From Hymenobacter sp. YIM 151858-1 (lineage in GTDB: Bacteria; Bacteroidota; Bacteroidia; Cytophagales; Hymenobacteraceae): 64,000 nt of DNA. Under the pieces are notes generated by a model. The model saw only the letters and a list, made by a program, of their open reading frames with translations. It searched no databases and was not told where the DNA came from. The position numbers were made by a program, and so were the translations under genes. The DNA lies in NCBI RefSeq assembly GCF_025979705.1, contig NZ_CP110137.1, forward strand, positions 94,201 to 158,200, read 5' to 3'. Shown piece after piece: positions 44,401 to 52,899 of the stretch (position 1 is the stretch's first letter; the number at the start of each line of letters is the position of its first letter).

Positions 44401-46613
44401 GGCTGGCCCCGCATCGCTTGGCGGTCGAGGCCGGTCTGCGCTTGCAGGGCCCGGTTCAGCTCCAGGTAGCGCACGTCCACCACCTGCCCGGCCGCGTCGC
44501 GCTCCAGGGCACACAGGGCAAAGCCCTCGGCCATGGTGTCGAACAAGGTGCGGTATTTCTCCTCGGAAACGCGCAGGGCCTCCTCGGCGCCGGCGCGTTC
44601 CAGCCGCAGCCACACCCGGGCCGCCACCTCCTGCAACAGCCCGATGTCGTCGGGCGCCCACGCGCCTGGCTCGGAACGGCACACGCCCAGGTCAAACAGC
44701 CAGCGCCCCTCAGCCACGTAGGGCGTGTTCACCAGCGCCCGGACGCCGATGGCGCGGTATGCCGCGGCCTGCGCGGCCGGGCGGTGGCCGTCGTCCACGT
44801 CGCTGACAATCATGGGCTGGCCCGCCGCCAGCCGCTGGTTGTCTTCCTCGGTGTGGAAGGTGGCCAGAGGATACGTGCCGGTCATGGCCGGGAGCCCGGC
44901 CGGGCGGCTGTGGTGCAAAACGGTGCACTCCCGGGCTTCCGGGTCGACGGCAACGAAGAAGCAGTGCGACAGCTGCAGGTGCTGGGTGAGGCGCCGGCCC
45001 GCCAGCTCCATTACCTGCTCGACGGTGCTCAAGGGCGCAAAGTCGCTCATCAGGCCGGCCATAAAGGCCAGGTTCGCCTCCCGCCGCTTGCGCTCGGTGA
45101 TGTCGCTGAACAGCACGCCCACCTGCCGCGCGTCGGGCGGCCCCACGCGGAAGGCGTGCGCGTCGTACCAACGGCCTAGCTGCGCCACGTGGTACTCCAG
45201 CTGCTCGGCCTGCCCCGTGCGGGCCACGCGCCCGTACGTTTCAAGCCAGCGCGGCTCCAGGTTGGGCACCAGTTCGCTCACGGTCTTGCCCAGGGCCTCG
45301 GTGGTCAGGCCCGAGTGCGCCGCAAAGGCCGGGTTCAGCTCCAGGTAGCGGAAGTCGACGGCGTGCTGCCCGGCCTCGTCGAAGAGCAGCTGCAGCCGGC
45401 AGAAGCCCTGGGTGGTGGCTGCCAGCAGGGCCTGGTAGTTGGTGGTTGCTTGCTGGGCCAGCTCCTGCTGCAGGCGCAGCAGCTCGGCCTGCGCCTGCCG
45501 CCGCTCGGTCACGTCCACGGCGGTGGCCACCAGGCCGTCGTCCAGCTTCACGGCCTGCAGGTGAAACCACCGGTCGGTGCCCTGAAGCCGCAGCGGCACT
45601 TCGGTGTCCAGCGGCCGGCCGGTTTCCACCACCGCGCAGTACAGCCGGAATACCTCCGAGTCGAGGATGCCCGGGTAGGCTTCCGAGTACCGCCGCCCGG
45701 TCCGGCTGGCTGCCATGTAGTGGCGCGCCGGGCGGTTTTCCAGCTCGAATTCGAAGTCGACAATGCGCCCCGCGGCGTCGCGCACGGCTTTGTGGTAGGC
45801 AATGGGGTTCAGGGAAACGTCGAACACCGATTGCAGCAAGTGCTGGCTTTGGCGCAGTTCCTGCTCGGCTTTTTTGCGGTTGGTGATGTCGTGGGTGGTC
45901 GTCGTCACCCCGTCGCCTGATTTGACGCTGGACTGCAGAAACCAGCCGTCGAACTGCTCGTGCACGTAGTGCCGCTCCGACTGGTCGGGCACGCCGGTTT
46001 CGACCACCTGCTTGAAGGTGTCGAAAATGCCTTCTTTCACCACGCCGGGATTGAGCTGGCACAGGCGCTGGCCGATGACGTCGCCGTACACCCGCTCGGC
46101 GGCGGCGTTGTTCAGCACCCAGGTGAAATCGATTACTTCGCCCTGCTCGTCGCGCACGGCCTCGAACACCTGCACCAGATCCAGGGAGCTGTCGATGGTG
46201 CGCTGCAGCTGCTCGCGTTGCAGCCGCAGCGCGAGCTCGACCTGCTTGCGCGCCGTCACGTTGTCCCAGAATACCCAGCGCTGTCCCGCCGGCGCAGGGG
46301 CCGTGCGCAGGCCAATCCACTGCTGCGTGTGGGGCAGCCAGTAATCGGCTGGGTCTGTGGCAGCCTGGCTGAGTGCCTGCACCACGGCCGGCGGCAGCAC
46401 GGCCGGCTCCACCTTGGCCGCTTGCTGACCGAGCACGGCCTGAACTGATACGCCCCACAGGGCGGCCGCCGCCGCATTCAGGTAGGTCACCGTACCGTTT
46501 GCCGTCAGCAGCAGCACGCCCCAAGGCAGGGCCTCCAGCGCCAGTTCTGATGGAGCCGGCGGGTGTCCGGCGCTCGTGGGATGCAGAGCGGCGGCGGAAT
46601 CAGGAGTAGCCAT
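41457..46613 (-). CDS. Giant multi-PAS/GAF sensor histidine kinase (HisKA_3 type)
   Basis: The ATG at 46613 (MATPDSAAALHP) gives 1718 aa. About nine PAS units (the first LALEALPWGVLLLTANGTVT, the last AEAVAGLGSWDYDLATGTMR) alternate with two GAF units. GAF 1 contains LTQHLQLSHCFFVAVDPEAR and GAF 2 contains LAEYLQLDRAYVFVLYPAED. The transmitter is HisKA_3 (ETERGRIAESLHNGVGQTLY, phospho-His near residue 1538) with HATPase_c (ELAQNVVKHAQ, RVEDNGVGFP, GMGLRSIRDRVALLGG). No transmembrane segment is obvious, so it senses cytoplasmic or membrane-permeant cues. NarL/LuxR-type partners are usual, but none is adjacent. Mobilization-gene remnants in the same orientation flank it. Confidence 0.93.
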   Translation of the reverse strand: MATPDSAAALHPTSAGHPPAPSELALEALPWGVLLLTANGTVTYLNAAAAALWGVSVQAVLGQQAAKVEPAVLPPAVVQALSQAATDPADYWLPHTQQWIGLRTAPAPAGQRWVFWDNVTARKQVELALRLQREQLQRTIDSSLDLVQVFEAVRDEQGEVIDFTWVLNNAAAERVYGDVIGQRLCQLNPGVVKEGIFDTFKQVVETGVPDQSERHYVHEQFDGWFLQSSVKSGDGVTTTTHDITNRKKAEQELRQSQHLLQSVFDVSLNPIAYHKAVRDAAGRIVDFEFELENRPARHYMAASRTGRRYSEAYPGILDSEVFRLYCAVVETGRPLDTEVPLRLQGTDRWFHLQAVKLDDGLVATAVDVTERRQAQAELLRLQQELAQQATTNYQALLAATTQGFCRLQLLFDEAGQHAVDFRYLELNPAFAAHSGLTTEALGKTVSELVPNLEPRWLETYGRVARTGQAEQLEYHVAQLGRWYDAHAFRVGPPDARQVGVLFSDITERKRREANLAFMAGLMSDFAPLSTVEQVMELAGRRLTQHLQLSHCFFVAVDPEARECTVLHHSRPAGLPAMTGTYPLATFHTEEDNQRLAAGQPMIVSDVDDGHRPAAQAAAYRAIGVRALVNTPYVAEGRWLFDLGVCRSEPGAWAPDDIGLLQEVAARVWLRLERAGAEEALRVSEEKYRTLFDTMAEGFALCALERDAAGQVVDVRYLELNRALQAQTGLDRQAMRGQPLSAVLPPADLARWLPRYAAISASGEPARFEEYAAGLARWFAVSVYPRPGEELAVFFRDITERKERERQQAFLLQFSDELRALGDAQMMEETGVRLLAEYLQLDRAYVFVLYPAEDRALVRSEQRAAHLASLGGEVRMSDFPETVVRIADETLVVHDTESDARFSALNRTSLHAVNLRAFVCASVRKGPKTVVWSLAAVSATPRTWTQAEVELIETVAERLWAAVEKAKAEAALRESKVKFASLFAASPAPFVILRPDAPRFTIVEVNDAYLRATMRTREELVGQGMLEAFPDNPADPDIAGVSTLRASLERVLATRQTDTLLDLQYDIARPDGTFEQRWWSPVNAPVLNERGEVVAIIHHVNDVTERHRAQQAVQGSEARLRGVLDGMGEGFGLLAPDFTILEHNREALRLDGRARGEIIGRLHWDVYPESESSELGHLLKQAMRQREPVSLEHQYAWEEGRARWLEMRAYPMDDGSLAVFWRDVTERRRTEAALRETEARHLAELEQQVARRTRELRESRDLLQTVFDTNLIAMSVLEAVRDEAGAIRDFRLRLVSKELERETGRSDLAGKLYAQEYPGIRSVGIFDLIVQTIETGQPQGMEYFYPHEGFDKWFACQFVKLGDGVVATNLDITERKTAEQERLKNLRLLEQAEAVAGLGSWDYDLATGTMRWSDGMYHLFGKPPGQPVGTDIYLTYAVDEDRARAEQLVARLTAGSGDVEETLRLRLGAAGKTIRVKAVVLPDETGRPARVLGVDLDITELQRLEADNLRLRLTRQQALFEAVQAAQETERGRIAESLHNGVGQTLYATKLQLDQVPAAPALQRTAELLAEAIRQTRAISHELVPLALNEFGLDTALQDICRKLGSRTLRFDCHVDLSELTHPLPQPLQIALYRIAQELAQNVVKHAQASEASLTLEAVPGFVLLRVEDNGVGFPAQTTAEAGMGLRSIRDRVALLGGHMEAGSATQVGTFVRLRLPIT

Positions 46614-46916
46614 GCGTAGAAGCGGGGAAACCGGCGCGCATGTGGCCACGCACACGTCTGCGCTGGCGCGGGGACAGCAGTAAGAAAACAGGTGCGGCTA
46701 CCCAAAAAACGGAAATTCCCGGCATTTGGCAAGCTCGTCCATCCCGGCCCTAGCGTTCGGCACTTACTGCCAAAGCTTTGCAGCCGCTTGAACCCCGAAT
46801 TCATACGCTCCCTTCCGGCCCGGTGAGGAAGCGCCTGACCTTACGAGGCCAGGCTCCTGCTGGGAACCGGCAACCGCTGGTTTAGGCGGAAGCATCCTCT
46901 CACCAGCCATTCCCTG
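46614..46916. other. Upstream region of the kinase gene
   Basis: About 300 bp with no gene on either strand. It must contain the promoter of the giant kinase. No clear -7 box or repeat was recognised. Confidence 0.4.
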
Positions 46917-47150
46917 TTATTGCCGCCGCTCCTGCAGGTCTCGGGCTCTTAGGCCGGCGCACTCACCGGGAGTACCCTGCTGCCTGGCGTGGGCGTAACG
47001 AAGTGCCTCGCCCAGCGGCCGGTCATAGCCGAATGCCCGCTCAAAGACCTGCTCCGCCCGCTCCGGAAGCGGCTTGCGCTCGAAGCCGCCCGCTACAACC
47101 CCGCGGTGGGTAGCCCTGGGATCCGGGCGCGGGCTCAGATGGTACGGGTT
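46917..47150 (-). pseudogene. Decayed DUF5712-type mobilization protein (copy 2, C-terminal part)
   Basis: Leftward the frame reads NPYHLSPRPDPRATHRGVVA, GGFERKPLPERAEQVFERAF, GYDRPLGEALRYAHARQQGT and ends QERRQ with a stop at 46917. It aligns with copy 1 (YHLSP..THKATQRGVVTGGFERK, FDQAFGYDRPLSETFRYAHI). Nucleotide identity is high around 47073-47115 against 41111-41155. The upstream half with the HxH core is lost or scrambled. The same orientation as copy 1, on the other side of the kinase gene, makes the two diverged direct repeats. Confidence 0.65.
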
Positions 47151-47465
47151 CTGGGCTGCTGCGCGCCGGCTTGCTGGCGGGCCTGGCTGCGGGCTGGGAT
47201 CTGGAGGGGCTGACCAGCTGCGCGAGGGGCGTTTGCTCCCCGGCTTGGGGTTGTGGCAAGGATCACGTAGGGGCGTGAGCCGGGCGCTGGATGGGCCAAA
47301 ACGGCGGGGGGCGGGGGGATCGCCACCCGAACTGGTCCGGGTGCAGTTCCCGCCTCAGCTGCTTGCGCAAGAATAACAAGGGTTTAATCCTGGATTTACG
47401 CTGGATTAACAGCCTACCGGAACCTTTGCCCCCGCAATTAAGACCCGTCCTGAATCTTATCTTTT

Positions 47466-48944
47466 ATGAAAAAGTTTACTTTGGTTCGCGCCCCCCGCTG
47501 GGCTTGCCTCGCCCTGTTGCCCGCCCTCGGCAGCTGCGAAAGCGGCAGCGAGCCCGTGGCGGCCAACCCCGTGGCCCTGCAGGCGCACTCCGTGACGCCG
47601 GCGCTGGTAAAGGCCCTGCCGGGCTTTGAAAACCTGGCGATCCTCCCGCTGCTTTCGTCGGACGATCGATTGCCCGAGTCGCCGAACTTCGTGTTTGGTC
47701 CCCAACCCGACGGCGGCGCCCTGCTGCGCAACCCGCTCGGCGACGGTTTTGTGCTCATCAACAATCACGAAATCTCGCAATCCGTTTCGCGGGTTTACTT
47801 GGACAAGACCTTTAAGCCCGTGCGGGGGGAATACCTCGTGGACTACAACGGCGGCACGACCCGCTTGTGCTCGGCAACCCTGGCCACCCCGGAAGAGCAC
47901 GGCTTTCCGGTGCCTACGTTCCTGACGGCGGGCGAAAGCGGGGCGGAAAGCATGGTGCACGCCATTGATCCGCTGGGGCCGGCGGACCCCGCCAACCCGG
48001 GCCGACGCAAGCCCGCGCTGGGCAAGGCCAGCATGGAAAACGCCGTGCCCCTCCCCAAGCAGGCGTACCCCGGCAAAACGGTGATCCTCATTGGCGAGGA
48101 CGATTCCAACGGGCAGGTGCTGCTTTACGTGAGCAACACCCCGGGGGATCTGGACCACGGCAAGCTCTACATGCTCAAGCGCAGCAACGGGGACCCAATC
48201 GAGACCAACCTGGCCATGGGCACGCGCTACGACGTGCAGTGGGTGGAAGTGCCCAATGCCAAAACCATGACCGGGGCGCAAATCGCGGCTTTCGCAACGG
48301 CCAACGGGGTGCTGCAGCTGGCCCGGGTGGAGGATTTGGATTACCGCAAAGGCAGCGCCAGCCACAACCGCGAGCTGTATTTCACGGCCACCGGGGTCAG
48401 CGAAGCCGACAAAGCCACGCCCATTGCCGGCAAGACCATGTGGGGCCGCGTCTACCGGCTGCAGTTGGCCGCCGACAACCCAATTGCCCCCGCCAAGCTG
48501 GAAGTGGTGGTGGACGGGGCGCAGGACCCGGGCCGCTACATCGTTAACCCGGACAACATCTGCGTAACCGAGAACTACGTCTACATCCAGGAGGACGGCG
48601 ACTCGTTTTACCGCCTCAACGACCACGACGGCCGCATCTGGCAGTGGGCCATCAACAGCCCCAGCCAGCGGGCCAAAGCGATGCTCGAGATGGACCACCG
48701 CCGCAGCGACCCGGCGTTTAACGCCAAGTACAACCCGGGCAACGTGCAGCTGAAGAGCTCCTGGGAATACGGGGCCATGTACGACATCAGCGACCTCGTG
48801 CACTCGCCGAACACCTTCCTGGTGAACGTGCACCCGCATACCTGGCAGGATCCCCGCTTCCGCAACGCCGACGGCTCCGGGGCGGCGGCCAACACCAACA
48901 GCGAAGGCGGCCAGGTGCTCATCATCCGCGGGGTCGCCCGGTAA
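47466..48944 (+). CDS. PhoX-like (DUF839) secreted lipoprotein
   Basis: A 492-aa protein. The signal peptide MKKFTLVRAPRWACLALLPA ends in a lipobox (LGSC). The body follows the DUF839/PhoX beta-propeller pattern: DGFVLINNHEISQSVSRVYL near residue 95, LIGEDDSNGQVLLYVSNTPG, GRYIVNPDNICVTENYVYIQ, and a final NTFLVNVHPHTWQDPRFRN. PhoX enzymes are Ca/Fe-dependent alkaline phosphatases that release phosphate from esters. The acidic and Asn residues seen are consistent, but the activity is not proven for this subfamily. The next gene, 82 bp downstream on the same strand, is a di-heme peroxidase, so redox partnership is possible. Confidence 0.82.
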   Translation: MKKFTLVRAPRWACLALLPALGSCESGSEPVAANPVALQAHSVTPALVKALPGFENLAILPLLSSDDRLPESPNFVFGPQPDGGALLRNPLGDGFVLINNHEISQSVSRVYLDKTFKPVRGEYLVDYNGGTTRLCSATLATPEEHGFPVPTFLTAGESGAESMVHAIDPLGPADPANPGRRKPALGKASMENAVPLPKQAYPGKTVILIGEDDSNGQVLLYVSNTPGDLDHGKLYMLKRSNGDPIETNLAMGTRYDVQWVEVPNAKTMTGAQIAAFATANGVLQLARVEDLDYRKGSASHNRELYFTATGVSEADKATPIAGKTMWGRVYRLQLAADNPIAPAKLEVVVDGAQDPGRYIVNPDNICVTENYVYIQEDGDSFYRLNDHDGRIWQWAINSPSQRAKAMLEMDHRRSDPAFNAKYNPGNVQLKSSWEYGAMYDISDLVHSPNTFLVNVHPHTWQDPRFRNADGSGAAANTNSEGGQVLIIRGVAR

Positions 48945-49026
48945 GACCAGCCAACCAACCGGGGCGGGGAGGGGCCAGCGCCCGCAACCCCCAAGCCGGT
49001 TGGCAGCGCGCCGCCCATCTTCCCCT

Positions 49027-50991
49027 ATGCCTACCCTACCGGTTTCTTCCCGCTTCGCCGGGCTGCTGCTCGCGCTGGCCACCAGTTTTAGCGGCTGCGG
49101 CGTCCCAGCCGCCGCCCCCGGCCCGCTGCTTTCGGCAACGGGCGCCACCACCGAGCAGCCCGGCTCGCGCCCGGCCCGGATCAAAGCGGCCGTGGCCCAG
49201 GACATCGCGGCGCTGCTGCGGCAGGTAGACACCCGGCTGCTGCCCCTGGTGCAGCGCCCCCCGCAGCGCCCGCTACCCCAGGACTCCCTGCGCGGCGCGT
49301 TCCGGCAATGCCGGCTGGCCTACAAGCAGGTGGAGCCCTACGCGGAATACTTCCTGCCCGCCACCAGCCGCCTGATCAACGGGCCGCCGGTGGCCGAGCT
49401 GGAAATCGAAGAAACCAAGACCTTCGAACCGGCCGGGCTGCAAGTAATCGAGCAGTTGCTGTACCCGGATGCCGCCGCTGCCGCGCGGGATACGGCCGCG
49501 CGGCGGGAGTTGCGGCGCCAGGTTTGGCGGCTGCGCCGCCAGGTGCGGTCCCTGCAGCTGGCCTGGGAGGTGCAGGACTTTACCGATGCCCACGTGTTTG
49601 ACGCCCTGCGGCAGGAGGTGTTCCGCGTCGTGGCCCTGGGCATCACGGGCTTTGACACGCCCTTGCAACCCGCGGCCGCGCTGCCCGAGGCCGCCGCGGC
49701 CCTGCAGGCACTGGAGCTGCCCTTGCGCCTGTACGCCGGGCCCGGGGCGGGAAAGCCCGGCGAGCAGGCGCTCGCGGCCCGGCAGGCGGCGGGCGCCGCC
49801 TTGCGGCAAGCCGGAAGCTTTGCAACCTTTGACCGCCTGGCCTTTATTCGGCGCCACGCCAATCCCTTGGGGCGGGCGCTGCTGAGCCTGCAGCGGCAGT
49901 TGAAAATTGCGCCGTTTCCCGGCGAGCTGCGGCCGCTGCGGCCCGAGGCAGCCACCCTGTTCGACCTGGGCGCGTTCAACCCCGATTACTACGCCGGCAA
50001 CCGGCAGTGGTTTACCAACCCGGCCAAAGTTGCCTTGGGCAAGCAGCTGTTTCAGGACCCGGTCTTAAGCGGTGGGGGCGCTCGCTCGTGCGCCTCCTGC
50101 CACCAGCCGGCGCGGGCGTTTACCGATGGGCGGGCGCGCAGCAGGTCCCTGCGCGGGGGCAGCCTGCGCCGCAACACCCCCACCATTCTCAACGCCGCCC
50201 TGCAGGCCGGCCAGTTTTACGACCTGCGCGCCCCGAACCTGGAAAGCCAGGCCGTGGACGTGATCGGCAACCGCGACGAGATGCACGGCTCGCTGGCAAC
50301 CGCCGCCGAACGCCTGGCGCGGCGTCCGGCCTACGTCGCCCGGTTCCGGGCCGCTTTTGCCGCCGCGGGCCAATCCGGGGAACCGCTGATCACGCCCAGC
50401 CGCATTCAAAACGCCTTGGCCGCCTACGAGCGCAGCCTTGTCCACTTGAATTCCCCCTTCGACCGCTACGTGCGCGGCGAAGCCCGCGCGGGCCTGAGCG
50501 CCGCCGCCATCCGCGGCTTTAACCTGTACGCGGGCAAGGCCCGGTGCGCCACCTGCCACTTTTTCCCGCTCACCAACGGGACGGTGCCCCCCACGTTCCA
50601 GGAGTCGGAAGCCGAAGTGCTGGGCTTGCCCACAAGGCCGGGCGCCCGCAGGCTGGACCCGGACCCCGGGCGGTATGAGCACACCCGGCTGCCGGAGCTG
50701 CGGCGCGCGTTTAAAACCCCGACGTTACGCAACGTGGCCCTGACAGCCCCCTACATGCACAACGGGGAATACCAAACCCTGGACGAGGTTTTGCACTTCT
50801 ACAACGAGGGCGGCGGCACCGGCCTGCACCTGCCCGTTGGCAACCAAACGTTGCCGGCGGACCCGCTGCACCTGAGCCGCTCGGAGCTGGCCGATCTGAA
50901 AGCGTTTCTCTTGGCTTTAACGGATGCCCCCGACGCCGGGCCGGAGCCGAGGCCAACGGCCGGGCGAAAACCCGGGCAACCGGCCCGCTAG
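49027..50991 (+). CDS. Di-heme cytochrome c peroxidase (MauG/CcpA family) with imelysin-like N-terminus
   Basis: The ATG at 49027 gives 654 aa with a lipoprotein signal (LLLALATSFSGC). Residues about 50-290 are helical and resemble imelysin/EfeO-type domains (RLAYKQVEPYAEYFLPATSR; INGPPVAELEIEETKTFEPA). Residues 300-640 form the peroxidase: heme motif 1 CASCH at 355-359, heme motif 2 CATCH at 507-511, and FKTPTLRNVALTAPYMHNGE near the Ca/heme interface. These periplasmic enzymes reduce peroxide or oxidise protein or small-molecule partners. The fusion suggests metal or heme delivery to the peroxidase. Probably cotranscribed with the PhoX-like gene. Confidence 0.9.
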   Translation: MPTLPVSSRFAGLLLALATSFSGCGVPAAAPGPLLSATGATTEQPGSRPARIKAAVAQDIAALLRQVDTRLLPLVQRPPQRPLPQDSLRGAFRQCRLAYKQVEPYAEYFLPATSRLINGPPVAELEIEETKTFEPAGLQVIEQLLYPDAAAAARDTAARRELRRQVWRLRRQVRSLQLAWEVQDFTDAHVFDALRQEVFRVVALGITGFDTPLQPAAALPEAAAALQALELPLRLYAGPGAGKPGEQALAARQAAGAALRQAGSFATFDRLAFIRRHANPLGRALLSLQRQLKIAPFPGELRPLRPEAATLFDLGAFNPDYYAGNRQWFTNPAKVALGKQLFQDPVLSGGGARSCASCHQPARAFTDGRARSRSLRGGSLRRNTPTILNAALQAGQFYDLRAPNLESQAVDVIGNRDEMHGSLATAAERLARRPAYVARFRAAFAAAGQSGEPLITPSRIQNALAAYERSLVHLNSPFDRYVRGEARAGLSAAAIRGFNLYAGKARCATCHFFPLTNGTVPPTFQESEAEVLGLPTRPGARRLDPDPGRYEHTRLPELRRAFKTPTLRNVALTAPYMHNGEYQTLDEVLHFYNEGGGTGLHLPVGNQTLPADPLHLSRSELADLKAFLLALTDAPDAGPEPRPTAGRKPGQPAR

Positions 50992-51154
50992 GGCCCCTGG
51001 CGCGGGGTGCCCCCGGGCAGGGCAATACCCGCCCCCAGGCGGGGCAGCCAAGTTACCGGGGGAAAGCAGGCTGGGCCGTCGGTCACCACTTGGCCGCTGC
51101 ACCGCCCGGGCTAAATCAGCGGACAGCGCTGAGGCCATCCCGGCCCAACAACCC

Positions 51155-51706
51155 CTAGGCCCGGGGCAGGTCCGAAGCAACCCCGCTGGCTTGCCGGAGC
51201 ACCCGCGCAACAAAGCCCTGTGCCCGCGTCTGCTTAAGCTCGGCGTACCGGCGCTGGTCTTGCCCGGCTTCCGCAGCTAAACGCATTTTCAGCGCTTCGT
51301 ACTGCTGACGGGCGTCGGCGTGCCGCCGCAGGTAGTCCCGAAACACCCGGTGCCGGTGCCACTCGCGGCTGTCGTCCGCGCAGACGTACAAATGGTGCTT
51401 TACCCGGTCCAGCACCGGATGCGGTAACCCCAGGGGAACGCGCTTGAACACGTCCCGCCCGGGAATGCCCTGATCCCCGACGTGGGCGTACCCGATGGCC
51501 GCTAAGCCGGCGGCCACCTGGGGCAGGGTGACGGGCGGGGAGTAGAGCAAGTCCAGGTCGATGATGGGCTTGGCGGCCAGCCCGGGAACGGCCGTGCTGC
51601 CCACGTGCTCCGCCACGCAGGGCAAACCCGGCAGTGCCGCCCGCAACACCTGCGCGATGGCTTGAAAGTCTGCGGGCCAGCGTTCTTGGTAGGCTTGAAG
51701 CAACAT
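51155..51706 (-). CDS. GrpB/UPF0157 family protein
   Basis: The ATG at 51706 (MLLQAYQERWPADFQAIAQV) gives 183 aa. The family core EHVGSTAVPGLAAKPIIDLD is complete (residues about 35-55), followed by GRDVFKRVPLGLPHPVLDRV and KHHLYVCADDSREWHRHRVF. The fold belongs to the nucleotidyltransferase superfamily (the GS...D-x-D pattern), and the reaction is unknown. Some members are used as plasmid-borne genes. Leftward and alone; it converges on the peroxidase gene. Confidence 0.9.
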   Translation of the reverse strand: MLLQAYQERWPADFQAIAQVLRAALPGLPCVAEHVGSTAVPGLAAKPIIDLDLLYSPPVTLPQVAAGLAAIGYAHVGDQGIPGRDVFKRVPLGLPHPVLDRVKHHLYVCADDSREWHRHRVFRDYLRRHADARQQYEALKMRLAAEAGQDQRRYAELKQTRAQGFVARVLRQASGVASDLPRA

Positions 51707-52081
51707 GGCGACCAAGTAATGAAATTCCCCAGCACCAAACCAAACGTGAGGTCGGCTTTACGGCGGCCGGAGCAGCTAGCGCGGGCGGGCGGCCCGGGCC
51801 GAAAGCAGCGGTTGATCCGGCAGCCCCCGCGGCCCGGCTGCCAGCCGGGCGCGCCAGCCGGAGTGCAGGCCCGATTCCCCAGCTACGTGAAGCGCGATAC
51901 TGCTATTGCCCTTCATCGGGGCCTGGCTACCGGAGCGGCTGCGGTCACGGGCCCGGTTCTTTGACGCAACCATAGTTGCATTTACGGGCAAGAAATTGCC
52001 TGGCGGGCCTTGCAACCCCGCAGTCAGGCACCCCCCCGCCAATCGACGGGGGCTTTTCGGGCGAAAACGAATTTGGCCGTA
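51707..52081. other. Gene-free stretch with a small hairpin
   Basis: 375 bp without a gene. CCCCCG / CGGGGG (52033-52038, 52047-52052) followed by CTTTT looks like a rightward terminator, but no rightward gene precedes it, so it may be left over from lost DNA. Confidence 0.4.
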
Positions 52082-52463
52082 TCAAAAGCCGCTTACGATG
52101 GGGCGGCCGCCGGTGACGCATTTACCCGCCGGCGACGGGGTAAGCACGACACGGCGCAGGCTGGGGTTCTTGCTGGCAGCCGCCGCAGCGCCAGGGTGCA
52201 AAGCCGCGTTGAGCGCGACGCCGGGCACGTGGGGCGTTGCCATCGAGGTGCCGTTGTAAGTCGAATACGTGTTGCAGGCGGTGGTCGGGTTGATAGCCGA
52301 GCCGGGCGCGCCGAGGTCCACCGTGGTTGCGCCGTGGTTCGAGAACGACGACTTGGCGCCGCTGTTGGTGATGGCGGCCACGGCGATTGCGTTGGGCAAG
52401 TTCAGGTTGGCAGGATAGCTGGGCGTCGTGTCGTTGTGGTCGCCACCGGGGCTCCGGGCTAGC
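52082..52463 (-). pseudogene. Fragment of a subtilisin-like (S8) protease
   Basis: The frame reads GGDHNDTTPSYPANLNLPNA, IAVAAITNSGAKSSFSNHGA, TTVDLGAPGSAI and then the catalytic-Ser block YNGTSMATPHVPGVALNAAL. The Asp and His blocks of the catalytic triad are absent because the frame begins only about 50 residues before the Ser block. The tail ends abruptly. This is the C-terminal third of an S8 peptidase, cut off at the receiver gene, and probably inactive. Confidence 0.75.
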
Positions 52464-52856
52464 TTAGTCGGCGCCGCCTCGCGCCCTCACATAGGCCAGC
52501 AGTCGTGCCATGCTTTGGCGAAACTGCCCCGCACCCAACGGTTTCAATAAAAAATCGGCGACCCGCAAGGCCCGGGCCTCGCGCTCGTACTCGGGGCTGG
52601 CCGTGACCAACACCACGCTGGGGGCCGCCGCGCCCAGCTGCCGAATCAGGTCCAAGCCCGACAGGTACGGCATTTCTACGTCGAGCAGCAGCACGTCGAC
52701 GGGCTGCCGGGCCAGCAGCGCGGGCACTTGGCGGGCGTCGGGCAGCGCCCCGACCAGCTCCAGCGCGGGCGTGGTGCGTACCAGCTGCTGCAGCAGCTGG
52801 CGGCTCATTGCGTTATCGTCCACAACAAGGCAGCGCAGGGGAAGGGAAGCCAGCAT
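52464..52856 (-). CDS. Stand-alone receiver-domain protein
   Basis: A 130-aa CheY-like receiver. The acidic pair is in RCLVVDDNAMSRQLLQQLVR, the phospho-Asp is in VDVLLLDVEMPYLSGLDLIR, the Thr is in VVLVTASPEY and the Lys is in ADFLLKPLGAGQF. It stops where the paralog at 55653 continues into LytTR, so there is no output domain. It may act by protein contact or as a phosphate sink for a LytS-type kinase. No kinase is adjacent; the hydrolase gene is 43 bp upstream on the same strand. Confidence 0.88.
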   Translation of the reverse strand: MLASLPLRCLVVDDNAMSRQLLQQLVRTTPALELVGALPDARQVPALLARQPVDVLLLDVEMPYLSGLDLIRQLGAAAPSVVLVTASPEYEREARALRVADFLLKPLGAGQFRQSMARLLAYVRARGGAD

Positions 52857-52899
52857 AGCAAATTCCTCAGGGTGATGGATGCGGGATAAACCAAGAACC

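Noticed and set aside
47457..49232. A 591-codon open frame on the minus strand
   Set aside because: Antisense to the PhoX-like gene, which has clear family motifs.
52033..52056. Hairpin CCCCCG/CGGGGG plus CTTTT as a rightward terminator
   Set aside because: No rightward gene precedes it, so it was not listed as a functional terminator.
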